Below, one piece after another: positions 1 through 10,724 of a stretch of DNA of 64,000 bases (position 1 is its first letter; every line of letters starts with the position of its first letter). This DNA is from Irpex lacteus (lineage: Eukaryota > Basidiomycota > Agaricomycetes > Polyporales > Irpicaceae), in the NCBI GenBank assembly GCA_001986395.2, contig MQVO02000027.1:334587-398586 (forward strand), written 5' to 3'. Below the pieces are notes generated by a model. It saw only the letters and a list, made by a program, of their open reading frames with translations, was not told where the DNA came from and did not search any database. The translations under genes and the position numbers were made by a program.

Positions 1-1932
1 GGCGTCTGTTTCCACACGCGTTGGTTTGTTGAAGTCCCACATGGCTAGTACTGGATGAGTGGCAAATCTCCCTTTCAGCTCGTCGAATGCTGCTTGCTCC
101 TCAGCCCCCCACTTCCAAGGCTCTTTGCCTGTCAGTCGATCTAGGGGTTTGCAGATTTTCCCGAAGTCTTTGATGAACCTTCGGTAGAAATTTGCAAAAC
201 CACGGAAACGTCTCACATCAGATGGATTTTGTGGTGTTGGCCACTCAGTGATAGCTTTAACTTTCACTGGGTCCATCTGAATACGGTTGTGCGAAACTAT
301 CACTCCTAGATACTCGACAGAGGCTTGTTCAAACTCGCACTTTTCTGGCTTTAGGAATAGATCATGTTCCCTGAGCCGTCTGAGTACTTCGTGAACTACT
401 GTACGGTGTTCTTCCAGATCATTGGAGAAGATCAGGATGTCATCTAGATACACCGTGACCTTTCCTTCGGCAACGAGATCTGCAAAGATGTCGTTCATCA
501 TGTTCTGGAATGTTGCGGGCGAATTGGTAAGCCCGAAGAACATCACCGTGGGTTCGAACAATCCTCTGTTTGTAACAAAGGCAGCCTTGTACTCGTCTCC
601 TTCCTTGATGCGAACATTGTTGTATCCCCACCGAACGTCAAGTTTGGTAAAGTACCGGGAGTCTTTCAACCGGTCCATTAACTCGGAAATCAGGGGTAAC
701 GGGTATCGATTCTTGATGGTCATCTCATTCAACTTTCGGTAATCTTGTACCGGTCGAAGACTTCCATCCTTCTTTTTGACAAAGAAGAAGGGAGACGCCA
801 TTGGTGACTTAGACGGTCGAATGTACCCTTTCTCCAAGTTCTCCTTGAGAAACTTGTCGAGTTCAACTTGTTCGTTCTGGGACAACGGGTAAACCTTTGC
901 ATGGAAGCCCTTTGCTTCTGGCGTCAGCTCGATGGCATGGTCATGTGGTTTGTGTTCAGGAAGGCGTTCTGATTCTGCCTTCGAGAATACATGCATGTGC
1001 TCTCGATACTGTTCCGGAATCATCTCTTCTAACGTCTTGGTTGGTCTAGACTTAGCTTCGGCTTCGGCTAACTCAGTAGAGTATGTGTAGCCGGCCATGA
1101 CAAACAGCCTGTCGTCTTTAGCGCATAGAGATGCATACAGAGACTCATGACGAGTGGTTGAATGACGAGGAGTGCCTTTTCCCCCAATTTGGGTGACTGG
1201 AGTAGCGGCTTGGAGCTTTGCCAACTTCTCTGGGTCAAAGGACGTCTCATCATTACCCTGCTCGCTGGTGGGTTCTTCCACATTGTCCGCTTCAAGGATA
1301 TATCCCTTTCCTATCTCCAGCCGCTTTGGCTGCTTCTGCTTAGGCTTTTCTTTAGAAACTTTCTTCGAACGTGCGGGGGCCGTAAGCCGGACCTCCGTAT
1401 CACCCTTACACGTCGATTCTGGTTTCAGAAGTCTGTCCTTTGCTTCGCAAGCCTCAGGGCACCCATCCATCCTGAGTATCCCCTCTGACCAATCGATACT
1501 GGGATTGTGATATCTCAACCAGTCGATTCCAATAATAACATTTTCAGGGCCAATGTTTGTGACCGTGAATACTGTCCGTTCATCGTGCTCTCCAATCCTC
1601 ATGTTGAGCACGGCAACTTCACTGATGGACCCATTCTGATTAGGTGTCCCGTCGATGTTGTACACAGGGATTGGTTCCCTGAGTTTCCTTGTTCGTATAC
1701 GGTTTTCTTCTACGAACCTCTTGTTGATGAACAGGGTGGATGCTCCACTGTCCACCATTGCTACGACTTCCTTCGATCTTCGCACACCAGAGACTGTGAT
1801 GGGTACATGGAAATGCTCTGATTCTGAACCTGTCTCATAAATACAATCGGCGAGTATATCGAATTTGTTGTTACATGGTATACGGGGTCGGACTTGCGTA
1901 GCTCTAAGAACGGCCCTTCTCAAAAATCCTCC
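1..1932 (-). CDS. pol: Pol polyprotein (aspartic protease and reverse transcriptase), partial
   Basis: The reading frame is open without interruption from 1932 to the left edge. It first encodes a retropepsin-like aspartic protease with the DSGAS active-site motif at about 1741-1752, followed by an IIGIDWL segment typical of the second half of such proteases. A basic linker follows, then the reverse transcriptase: the SPFFFVKKKDGSLRPV substrate-binding segment near 760-800, the catalytic YLDD at 439-450, and the start of the connection/RNase H region at the edge. There is no ATG of its own. The frame is -1 relative to gag and overlaps gag's last 13 bases, so it is probably made as a Gag-Pol fusion by ribosomal frameshifting. 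Integrase is expected beyond the window. Confidence 0.95.
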
Positions 1933-3002
1933 TTAGCCTTTTTGAGCTCGTCGAGCTCCTTCTTCAGCGCGTCGATCGTGTCTTTCATATTGGCAATGAT
2001 TTCTTCAGAGTCTGCCGAGGATGATGCCGCGGTGGCGGTTGTATTGGCTGCTACTCGAGGGCGACGACGACGTGGAGGTTCGGGACATTCCCGGGCCATG
2101 TGAGGTGGGTTTGTCACCTTGTCACAGTTGTAACACTTCGTGTCGGCACGATACTGCCGAGTCTGCGAAGCATCTACTTCCATTGGAACTGGGCCCGAGT
2201 TGGTGGGTCGCGGCGCAGGCTGGAAGACTGGAGCTCGTTGCGTCATCGTGGTTCTAGACGTGGAGGGTGTGGAGGGGGACTTCTTGTCCGCTGCCTCGCG
2301 TTCTCGTACTCTCTGGTTGGCTGCATAGGCTTTGAGGGCTCGTTCCTGCCACTCGTCGTATGTGGTAGGAGGTGTTTCTGCGGTGGCCAAGCGAGTATAC
2401 AACCAATTTGGGAGTCCAGAGGTAAACCTGATCTCCTTGTCTTTTCCTGACAACCCTGAGATCCGGTTGACCAGGGTGCGAAACTCCGTGACATACGCGG
2501 CGACGTCCCGAGCATTCCTTTCTTTGGGCTCGAGGTTGCAGAGTTTGGTGAGCTCGATGATTGCGGAGTCTTCCGGGGTAGCATCACCAAAGAACTTTCG
2601 AAGTTGTCCTTTGAACTGGTCCCAGGTGGAGACGTCGTTAGGCAGAGCCCCTCCTTGGGCAGCCATGAAATCTGTGATGCCGATAGCCCAGTGAGCTGCT
2701 GATCCTTCCAGAAGACCCAGAGCAGTGAGGATTTTCTTGCGGTCTTCGATGACATTGGCTGTGACCCAATACGCATCACATTGTGAGATGAAGCGATCTA
2801 AATCTCGACCACGTTCTCCTTTGTACTTCCCAGGCTTTACAGAGTCAGCGGTGGGGTTGACATTGATTTGGGGTGGGGGAACATTCTGCATAGCAGCCTG
2901 GACTGCGGCAACTATGGCGGCGATCAGAGTTGGATCTGGTGCAGCTACTGGCGCCTGCGCGGGCGCTGGTGGGACTTGTTGGGGTTGGCCTTGACCTTCC
3001 AT
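1920..3002 (-). CDS. gag: Gag capsid/nucleocapsid protein
   Basis: A 360-residue protein starting at an ATG at 3002. The N-terminus is Gln/Pro/Ala-rich. The middle (about residues 90-235) matches the retrotransposon gag capsid family, with an AHWAIG...TWDQFKGQLRKFFGD segment. A single zinc knuckle at about 290-306 has spacing C-X2-C-X7-H-X4-C, three residues longer than the usual C-X2-C-X4-H-X4-C. The last 25 residues form a charged coiled coil. Gag would assemble the virus-like particle and package the RNA. The stop at 1920-1922 lies inside the pol overlap. Confidence 0.93.
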   Translation of the reverse strand: MEGQGQPQQVPPAPAQAPVAAPDPTLIAAIVAAVQAAMQNVPPPQINVNPTADSVKPGKYKGERGRDLDRFISQCDAYWVTANVIEDRKKILTALGLLEGSAAHWAIGITDFMAAQGGALPNDVSTWDQFKGQLRKFFGDATPEDSAIIELTKLCNLEPKERNARDVAAYVTEFRTLVNRISGLSGKDKEIRFTSGLPNWLYTRLATAETPPTTYDEWQERALKAYAANQRVREREAADKKSPSTPSTSRTTMTQRAPVFQPAPRPTNSGPVPMEVDASQTRQYRADTKCYNCDKVTNPPHMARECPEPPRRRRPRVAANTTATAASSSADSEEIIANMKDTIDALKKELDELKKAKEDF

Positions 3003-4393
3003 TGTGGGCGTAGTCGGAGAAGGTAGGGATTGTGGGGTAGGACTGACGTTGATCGGTGAAGGAATAGGCGTGGATGCGCGCGAGTACTGCGGCGACGGTG
3101 GGAGTGCTGTGTTGACGGCAGTTTGAATGTCTCGAGGGTGCTGTTCTGGTATACACCGCTCGAAGCCCGAGTATCGTTTAACTAGTTGTAGGTCGGTTGG
3201 TGGCTGGTGATACCGATTAGGGCAAGGTTGTTCTGCGCAGTCGAAGAGTTGGTTTGTCTCCCTATTATCCCAACAGTCTACTCTCTCGTCTTCGTCGTAG
3301 ACGTGCGGGTGCTCGTAACACGGAAGATGGGAAATGGTGGCGAGTTTTCCAACGTGCGACTTTCTACTACCACGTGCGTCACACTACTACGGACAGGAGT
3401 TACTGATTCTGCTTTACCCACGGCTGTTTACCAGCTTCCTGGTTGCCGTTTGGTTCAAGAAGACACGAGCTTCGAGAACGCCTCCCTTGCGTGCTTTCGT
3501 TCCCTTAACACCTGGTTTCCCCCGCGTACGCGGATCTGTGCTCAAGTTCGTAACCGGCAGTTTTGCTCCCGTGGTGAGGAGATACCGCGCTACGTCAAAC
3601 AGATGTTACTCTGTTTGAAACTCGGGAGTATATCTCCGAACGAGCTTAACTCTTACAACGGCAGGTGTCGGGTGACTAGGCAACACAACAGAGGGGGTTG
3701 GTGAGTATGGAAGTTCTAAAGCTTGGTCCCTCTCAAGGGTGGTTACCAAGCCTACGTAGTACTGCAATGACCGTTTGCGCACGTCGGTCTACTCAGGAAT
3801 GTGAAAGTGAAAGTGGTACGAGTCTTGTCTGGGCGAGTAAAGGAGTTTCGACCTAATGTCACGACTATGACTAGGCTAGAGCTCGCTCGATGTCGAGAGT
3901 AACGAAGTCGCGTAACAGAAGAGTCTAACAACTAAACAAGACCCTCGCAGAGACAAGTGTGGTGTGTGTGAGCACCGACGTCAAGGGACTAGCGATAGAG
4001 TTATGACTAGAGACCAAGTTAGCATTATACTATCGACAATACAAAGTGGAACTCATACCTAGAGACCAAGAGGTCGAAACTGAGGTCTCCAGGCAGAGCC
4101 CAGTGGGGCTTATATATGTATCTATGGGGACCCCTGGTACCGGGTCTGTACTCCTAACACCACTATGAGTAAGCAATGATGCAATGATGACGCGATATGG
4201 TGCAATGTTCTACAAGGTTCTAGCGCCTTCTATGGATCATGTGGACGTGGGATGGAACTATACAGTATTACCTAACCATGTCCCAGGGTCACGTGACTGG
4301 TCTTTCAGAACAGGTACAGGAATGACGTAGGAATTGAGAGAAAAATCGGAAAAATAGTCAAAAATAAAAGGAAAAATTGTCCAAGTCGTGACA
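3003..4393 (-). repeat. 5' LTR and untranslated leader of the gypsy element
   Basis: There is no gene-like ORF here. The outer edge is placed at 4393 because the minus strand there begins TGTCACGACTTGG, a typical TG-starting LTR end for fungal gypsy elements. A U3-type TATA box follows about 275 bp inside. A short motif (AGAGACCAAG on the plus strand) occurs twice, near 4010 and 4060. I could not fix the inner LTR boundary or the primer-binding site because the second LTR is outside the window. Confidence 0.65.
4109..4116 (-). promoter_or_regulatory. TATA box of the retrotransposon LTR
   Basis: TATATAAG on the minus strand, inside the proposed U3 and correctly oriented to drive gag-pol. Confidence 0.6.
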
Positions 4394-4400
4394 AACACAT

Positions 4401-7400
4401 ATGCAACGCGATCTCCGAAACAAGGCTCGCGAGTCTGTCAAGAACCTCCTCAGCTCAGCCCCCAAAACCATGACGCCCCAGCCTCCTCCTCTCCGGGTTT
4501 CTCCTCGTGTTGAGCATATGGACCCTTTCCCTGATCTGTCCCACTTTCCTCCTCCAGCTTCTTCCAGCTCCGTCGAGCAGGGGATGCTTGATAATGGTAC
4601 CATGACCGTTTCAGATCTATACCTCGATGCTCCACTTCCCCCACTTCCGGACGGCATTCATAGTGGCGATATGCTTATGGCCTGCGTAGAACACTATAGT
4701 GCCTATAATTCCGGCATGAGATCTGCTGCTCCTAGACTTACTAGTGCCACCGCCCATTCTCTGCCTCAATTATCTCCTGAGGAGCGGAGACTCATGCGAG
4801 AGTATCAACGTGCGGTAGAGGATAGCCAGCAGCCGGAAGCTGGGTCATCTGCGTCTGGTCTCCCGATGTTCCCTCCCTCTGACGGTGATACATTTCTACC
4901 ACCCTTGCTCGACGTTGATTTAGAGCCAACTGCAGAGGAAGCCGACATGGATGTTGATATGGAAGAGGATGCCGAGCCACTTCCTGCTTTCAACGCCTCT
5001 CTCCCGTTGAGCGAACCATCAGTAACATTCGATATTGACTTTCCTGATCCCTTCTTCACTGCCTCTTCGCCTCGAAGTACCCCCCACCTTTCACAGCTCA
5101 GCTCGCATCTTCTATGCGTCTACGCAATTGTTGCGTGGCTACATCTCAACTTCCACCTATCTCGCGTTGCATGCAATGCTGTCCTTTGGGCCTTTGCCCT
5201 TGTCATCTCATCCCTCTCTCCTTCGCTGGCTGTTCCGTTCGTCACTCTGAAGTCTGCCAATCACGCTCTTGGCTTAGACGATTTGCCGGTTTCTATTCTC
5301 CCTGTCTGCCCTCAGTGTAAGGAAGTTTTCCCAGCATCGGAATCTACTCCAGATACTTGCCTCAAGTGCGCCACCGTTCTCTTCAAGGAGAATACCACCA
5401 GCCGTGGAACTCGTCGTGGCAGTCGTGTTCCCATTGTCAAGTATCCTACCATGTCCATCACTAGTCAGCTGGAGGCAATGCTGGCGGTGCCTGGTGTTGA
5501 AGAAAGTCTAGATGGTTGGCGTGCTAAGGAGCGGCAGCCCGGGGTGTACCAAGACATCTTTGATGGCCAGGTTACGAAGAACCTACTGGGTCCCGATGGC
5601 AAACCCTTCTTTGCTAATACTGGGCCAGGCGATGCTAGAGGCCCTAATGATGAGCTACGCATAGGTTTAGCATGGGGCGTTGATTGGTATGCTTTCTATT
5701 AGCTGTCTCACGCTTCAACGTTTCAACTTTCATTGACGCAGCAGGATAGGTTCTCATACACGAATTCCAATATGGCTCCCTCTCACTCCTCCTGCCCCAC
5801 CTCTTTCTCTATCGTCAATCTACCCTCTGCCTGGAGGTACCGCACCTCAAATCTTCTACTTACGAGTATTTTGCCAGGACCCAGTGAGCAATCCGGTGAT
5901 GAGGTGCAGCGGTTCATTAGGCCAATGATCAATGAGCTGATCCGCTTGTGGAAAGAGGGAGCTATAATCAAAACGCCTTCAACACCTGAAGGTGAGTTAA
6001 CCAGTTGCAAGGCTGTACATACTATTAATTCAATGTCTCTCATAATCTAGGTCGTCTTATCCGTGTCGCTCTGGTTGCAGTCGTCTGTGACAAGCCTGCC
6101 GCTCATAAGATTGGAGGCTTTGGATCCCATAATCACACAACGTTCTGTACTCGCTGTTGGATTACTGCAGAACACAAAGCTACTCCGAAAGCGTTTGAAC
6201 CTGGAGGTGAGCTTCAATCTGTCGCTGTACGCATGATCCAGGCTGACAGACTCTAGCGTTCCGTCAACGAACAAATGCAGAGCATCGACACCTGGGTGAG
6301 GAGTATGCCCAATGCAAAACGGACAACCAACGCAAGACATTCGTCAAAACCTACGCAACCCGTTTTACGCAGCTGTCAAGACTGCCATACTTTGATCTGG
6401 TCAGGCAGGTTGTCGTCGACCCAATGCATAACTTGTTTCTAGGTAAGTAAATGTGTTAGATGCGCCTCTTTCCTTGGCCAGTACAGTCGTTAGGCTAACC
6501 ACTTGTGCGAAGGGCTAGTTAAAACCCACTTCTATCACATCTGGGTGCAAATGAAGATCTTGAGGGAGAAGCATGAGTTGCGAGTATTCCATGAGCTTTT
6601 ACGGGATGTAAGTTGCATCTGAATCCTCGCTCCGATCTTCCCTCTACTAATACCTATGCTGATCTAGTTTTCGCTTCCGTCTTCCGCTGGTAAACTCCCC
6701 AAGGATATAGGTATACCGGCCGGAGGGTCGCTGACTGCGGATCAGTGGAAGCTACTGGCAATTTTTCACGGGCCTATTGTTGTAAGTTTCACTTTCTCGC
6801 TTTCAATACTCACCCGGTGATAACTTTCTCTACGCAGATCCCTCAGCTTTGGCGCAAGTGCATGCCTGAGGATGCTGAAGCTTGCCGACAGAACCGACTT
6901 CGTCACATTGAGAAAGAGGAGAAGAAGAAAGCAGCAGCGAAGAAAGATCGCACTGCCAAAGCTGCACAGAAGAAGGCGACGAAATCGAAATCTGCGAACG
7001 TAACCCAGTCTACAAGCACCACAAGTCCGAACCTAGAAGCATCATCTGATAGACCAGAGGCCGCCTCTAAGGAGGATCCATGCAATCTTCACCCAGACGA
7101 TCCCTCCAATTTTTTGAAGCTGTCTGCCGCTCTTCGAATCTTGTCTCAGTACGTACTCACTGATGCCGACATTGTCCAAGCAGACGGGCTTCTCCGTCAA
7201 TACTGTACCGAACTTATCTCAGTGAGTTTTATATTCTTCTTTCGCAAAACAGCTAATCAAATCGACGCTAGCTGTACGGAAGTAGTTGCATCAGACCAAA
7301 CCACCACTATGCGGTACATACTGCAGAGTTTGTTCGCGACTTCGGCCCTCTACATGAGTTCTGGAGCTTCCTCTTTGAACGCTTAAACAAGGTACTCAAG

Positions 7401-8465
7401 GCATACAATACAAACAATCATGGGCGAGGTGGGGAGCTGGAGACTACGTTCTTCACTGAGTTCCATCGAACATCAGCATCTGCACGACTGGTGAGTAGTA
7501 TATCTGGCCTATGACGAAGCGTTCACAAACTCCTTTGACTAGACATACTTGATGCAGTCTATGCCAGAGACTTCCATGGCACATAGGCTATCTACGGTTA
7601 TGCTGAACGCAACTCAAGAGGAAAGAGGGACATTGGCTGCCCTGAGCAACTGGATGGGAGAGGTTGATCAAGACCAGAGTGATAGTAAGAGTATTTGTTC
7701 TTCTGAATATTCCTTGCAGCTACCACTTACGATACTGTTACACTGCTGTATAGCTACCGCAGAGTTTACAGAGCAGTACCTCCTCTCTAAGTGGCATAAG
7801 GTAGGGGAAATGTCTAGCGAGACTTACTCTGCTTTATTGCAGTACTTTCGCGTCAAGTATCCACACTGGCCTATTCATTCCAGATACCAAGTTCCGACCG
7901 TTGCAAATAGCTCACCTCTTACTTCTACGGTCATATTTTTTGACTATGTAGAGCTTCGAGGGCAACGATTCTATGCCGAGAATCTCTCCGGTAACACATC
8001 CGCCTCAAATATCGACGCTCACGTTCCTTGGTCAGCACAGAACGCCTGCGGCAAGTTACTGGACGTATTTCAGTTTCAGCAAAGGGTTGACTCGCCCCCG
8101 ATCTGGTTGGCCTACGTCAGATGGTTCAAGCCATGGGAGGGAGCACGCGAAGATGTTTGGGATACATAGTAAGCAAAGGTCTCACCGCCATTCCAAAAAG
8201 CTTGACCTTCTGATATTTCTGGTAAATCGCAGCCGAAGGCTGGATGTACGGTTGTGGGTACTCAAGGAGTACATTAGTTCCGAGTCTGTGCATGAGATCA
8301 TAGAAGTCACCCAGCTCCGAAGCCTTCTCGGAATGCAGACCGTTTCAGTCGGCCCTGAGGATGCTAAGGTATGGGCAACTGTATCGCAAGATCATGTACG
8401 TTGAACATTCTCTTCACACTCTTGCGCTCACACAATCTTAGGCTGGAGGGACAGGACAGTTATAG
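4401..8465 (+). CDS. Tnp2-family transposase (Transposase_21-like)
   Basis: A multi-exon gene encoding roughly 1,100 residues. Exon 1 is 4401-5686 and exon 2 is 5750-5991, with later exons at about 6051-6206 and 6257-6441 onward; the last ends TGQL-stop at 8465. Exon 1 is acidic and Ser/Pro-rich and ends in a CPQC...CLKC zinc ribbon. The core carries the Tnp2 signature: GVDW followed by MAPSHSSCP and VNLP...PGP, a CTRCW zinc knuckle, DPMHNLFLG, then NHHY...FGPLHEFWSFLFERLNK and NNH. The likely catalytic triad is the Asp of GVDW, the Asp of DPMH and the Glu of FERLNK. A Lys-rich segment near 6900-6990 could be a nuclear signal. The frame is clean. The ATG at 4401 lies 7 bp inside the retroelement edge, so the usual N-terminal zinc-finger exon may have been cut off. 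Confidence 0.88.
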
Positions 8466-8493
8466 AATCATGTTGGATGTGTGTACAACAATA

Positions 8494-10724
8494 CTAAGAC
8501 GCTTCTACCCCTTCATCATCAGAGTCAGCTGGACAATCTGCAAGTATCCGTTGTCTCTCCTGACTGAGCTTGCTGATATCGCTCCTCCAGGTACTCCAGA
8601 ATAGTGGCGTAGGCTGAGTGGTAAAGTTGGGATTTGCGTCCAAGAACTTCTGCAGCCAAGACTTCCGCACGATCCCTTTTGGTGGTGAGTTCTTTGGCTC
8701 TCGAGTACTTGCGTGCTTATACGAGGCACGAAATGTTACCAGAGGTTGTGTACGTGCAGAGGCCTTGGACGACGACGCCGCACCAGACCTCAGCCGTTTT
8801 GTGGGAGGCGTTTCGGCTTCACTCTCACCAACCTCTCCGTCTGGCAGATCAGGCTGAGATAGAAACTCTCGGATCTCCTTCGCCTTTGTGGCTGCAATCT
8901 CCTCAAGATAGAGGTTCCAAGCCTTATACTAGAATTGATGAGTCATCAAATGTGTTCATGCCTGTAGAAAATAGTACTCACCTTTTTGGTAACCCAAGCA
9001 CGAGGGTATATGGCCCTACCTTTTTTTGCTGCACCAGCTTCGGTACGTCTCTGGGTGAGCTCCTCACTTCCTTCCTCAGATAGGTAGGTGTTGTCGCTGG
9101 ACAGATACTCAACGTGAACGAGCGAAGCTGCGCCTTCCAGCCTCTCCTCATGCTCCACCCAGGCCGCAGCTGACAAGAGATTGTACATCTTCTGGAAGGC
9201 AGGCGTAAGTACTTCCGGCTTAGAGAGAAATGAGAACAAACTCACAGTCACTCGTCTAGATGTTCGCCTTGTAACAGTCCGTGTTTCTGCTTTCTTTGCC
9301 AGGCCCTCTGGAGTGGTGCGTCTTCCACGTTCGGATTTGCAATGCTGGAGATACTGCTTAGCTATGTCATAGAGGATTGTCTTCGACTGGTACGCTTCAG
9401 TCTCGATCAGGCTGCCTCCTTGCGAGCGGCGATTCTACGCAGAGGTTAACCAGAGATATTCATATGTATGACAAAAAGGTACGCACGTCCTCCTCCTGGC
9501 GCACTTGCCTCACAACCTCATGGATGTATTTGTCGTTGAGAAGCGAGTCAACGTTTAGGGTCCAGGCTGGCCGCCACTTCTGCTCACCATCTTCGTACAC
9601 CATGGGAACTGTCGGAGTGTCACCAAACATACTGTCATCGTGTAGCAAGACAGCAGCCCAATCTAGTTTGACAACGCCCATCAGCTGCCAGAGCATTTTA
9701 TGAATCTCGGCCTACCGATAGCCAACTGAATGTGAGTGATTGCTCAACATGAATAAGACGAAGCGTATCTGACCTTGGCCATCGTGTAGTCATTGGAGTA
9801 GGTAGGCACTTTCACGGTCCTTGTCTTCCGCCCAAGCTTAAGACTAAGGGATCGGGGAACAGATGACCCAGAACCTTCACCAGTGCTCAGACGCAGCTCT
9901 TCCAGCTTGCTTTGAAGTTGCGAGAGCTGCTGGTTCTGCTTGTTCAAACCTGTGAGAACACCACGGAGCACTTCGTCTTGACTGCGTACGGACTTCCAAA
10001 GCGCTAGGATGGCCTGTTCATTGAACAAGCTGGCAGAGGTGCCTACCGGCGGAAGAGCAACCAGAGAAGAGGTTAAGAACTCAGGTACGCCTCCAACATG
10101 GCTTGTGTTGGCTTGGTCTGAAGCCGATACAGGGCCCAGTCCAGATATAGCGGTCGCACTGGATGGCATGTGGCCGGTAATAGCAAGGGGAGCAGCGCGC
10201 GGGTTCATAGGCGATGGCATAGGCTGATAGGGGAATGATGGCTGAGGCGAGGGGGATATGGGATGATGGCCGTAGTTGGTGACTGCGGTGGCTCGGTGGA
10301 GAGAGTCTGTGCCGCCATAGGGATCCTGCGAGGTATAGCCAAAAGGCACCCCGGGGCCACCGCTTTGTGCAAAGGGTGCGAGCTGGTTTTGAGACGGATG
10401 AGGTGCATGCTGCGGTGGGTGCGCAGCAGGATAGCCTGCGCTAGGGGTGTGGTGACCACGGACAGGTGAGGCGTAGTAGGTGGAGGGATCAGGGTGAGTG
10501 CCCGCAGGTTCTGTAGGTGGATACCTCGAGAAAGGGACATTTGAGCCAGGAAGAGGCCCACTGCGATCGGGGAGATGATTCAGGGGAGGTTGTGATCCTT
10601 CAAACGGCGATGGTGAGTAGCTGCCCTGTGTATACTGGCTTCCATTATGAGCTGAAGAGCTGCCAGGGCTGTCACGGCTGTGAACCGGCGCCGGACCAGC
10701 GGGGTCATTGGAAGCACCTTGCAT
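8494..10724 (-). CDS. Accessory protein of the Tnp2 transposon
   Basis: Spliced minus-strand gene: exon 1 10724-9774, exon 2 beginning 9711, then three more exons to a stop at 8494-8496. The N-terminal 250 residues are Pro/Ser/His-rich and disordered. A coiled coil follows (VLTGLNKQNQQLSQLQSKLEEL). Then comes a conserved block: VPTYSNDYTMAKAEIHKMLW, a PTVPMVYEDGEQKWRPAW stretch, RRVT, and KYNLLSAAAWVEHEER-like residues. I recognise this as a protein family that accompanies Tnp2 transposases in Agaricomycetes, of unknown biochemistry; a DNA-binding or regulatory partner (TnpA-like) is inferred. Its stop is 28 bp from the transposase stop, tail to tail. An in-frame upstream ATG exists at 10904. 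Confidence 0.72.

Larger units (their letters stand above)
1..4393 (-). mobile_element. Ty3/gypsy LTR retrotransposon, left-truncated by the window
   Basis: A minus-strand retroelement. Reading from right to left it has an LTR-like outer edge at 4393, a TATA box, a long leader, gag and then pol. The domain order inside pol (protease, then reverse transcriptase) and the YLDD active site are those of the Ty3/gypsy (Metaviridae-type) group that is common in basidiomycetes. I checked the visible pol frame codon by codon and found no stop, so the copy looks young. The rest of reverse transcriptase and RNase H, integrase and the 3' LTR lie beyond position 1. Confidence 0.93.
4394..10724 (+). mobile_element. 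Tnp2-type (CACTA superfamily) DNA transposon, left end interrupted
   Basis: Two convergent genes occur together here, a Tnp2 transposase on plus and an accessory protein on minus. The gypsy element sits directly at the left end, so the left terminus is displaced beyond the window. The right terminus must lie upstream of the accessory gene, between about 10725 and 12600, but I found no terminal repeat I can defend. Confidence 0.75.

Noticed and set aside
10205..10561. 118-codon minus-strand ORF
   Set aside because: It overlaps the accessory gene of the Tnp2 transposon in another frame; Pro/Ser-rich coding keeps the alternate frame open.
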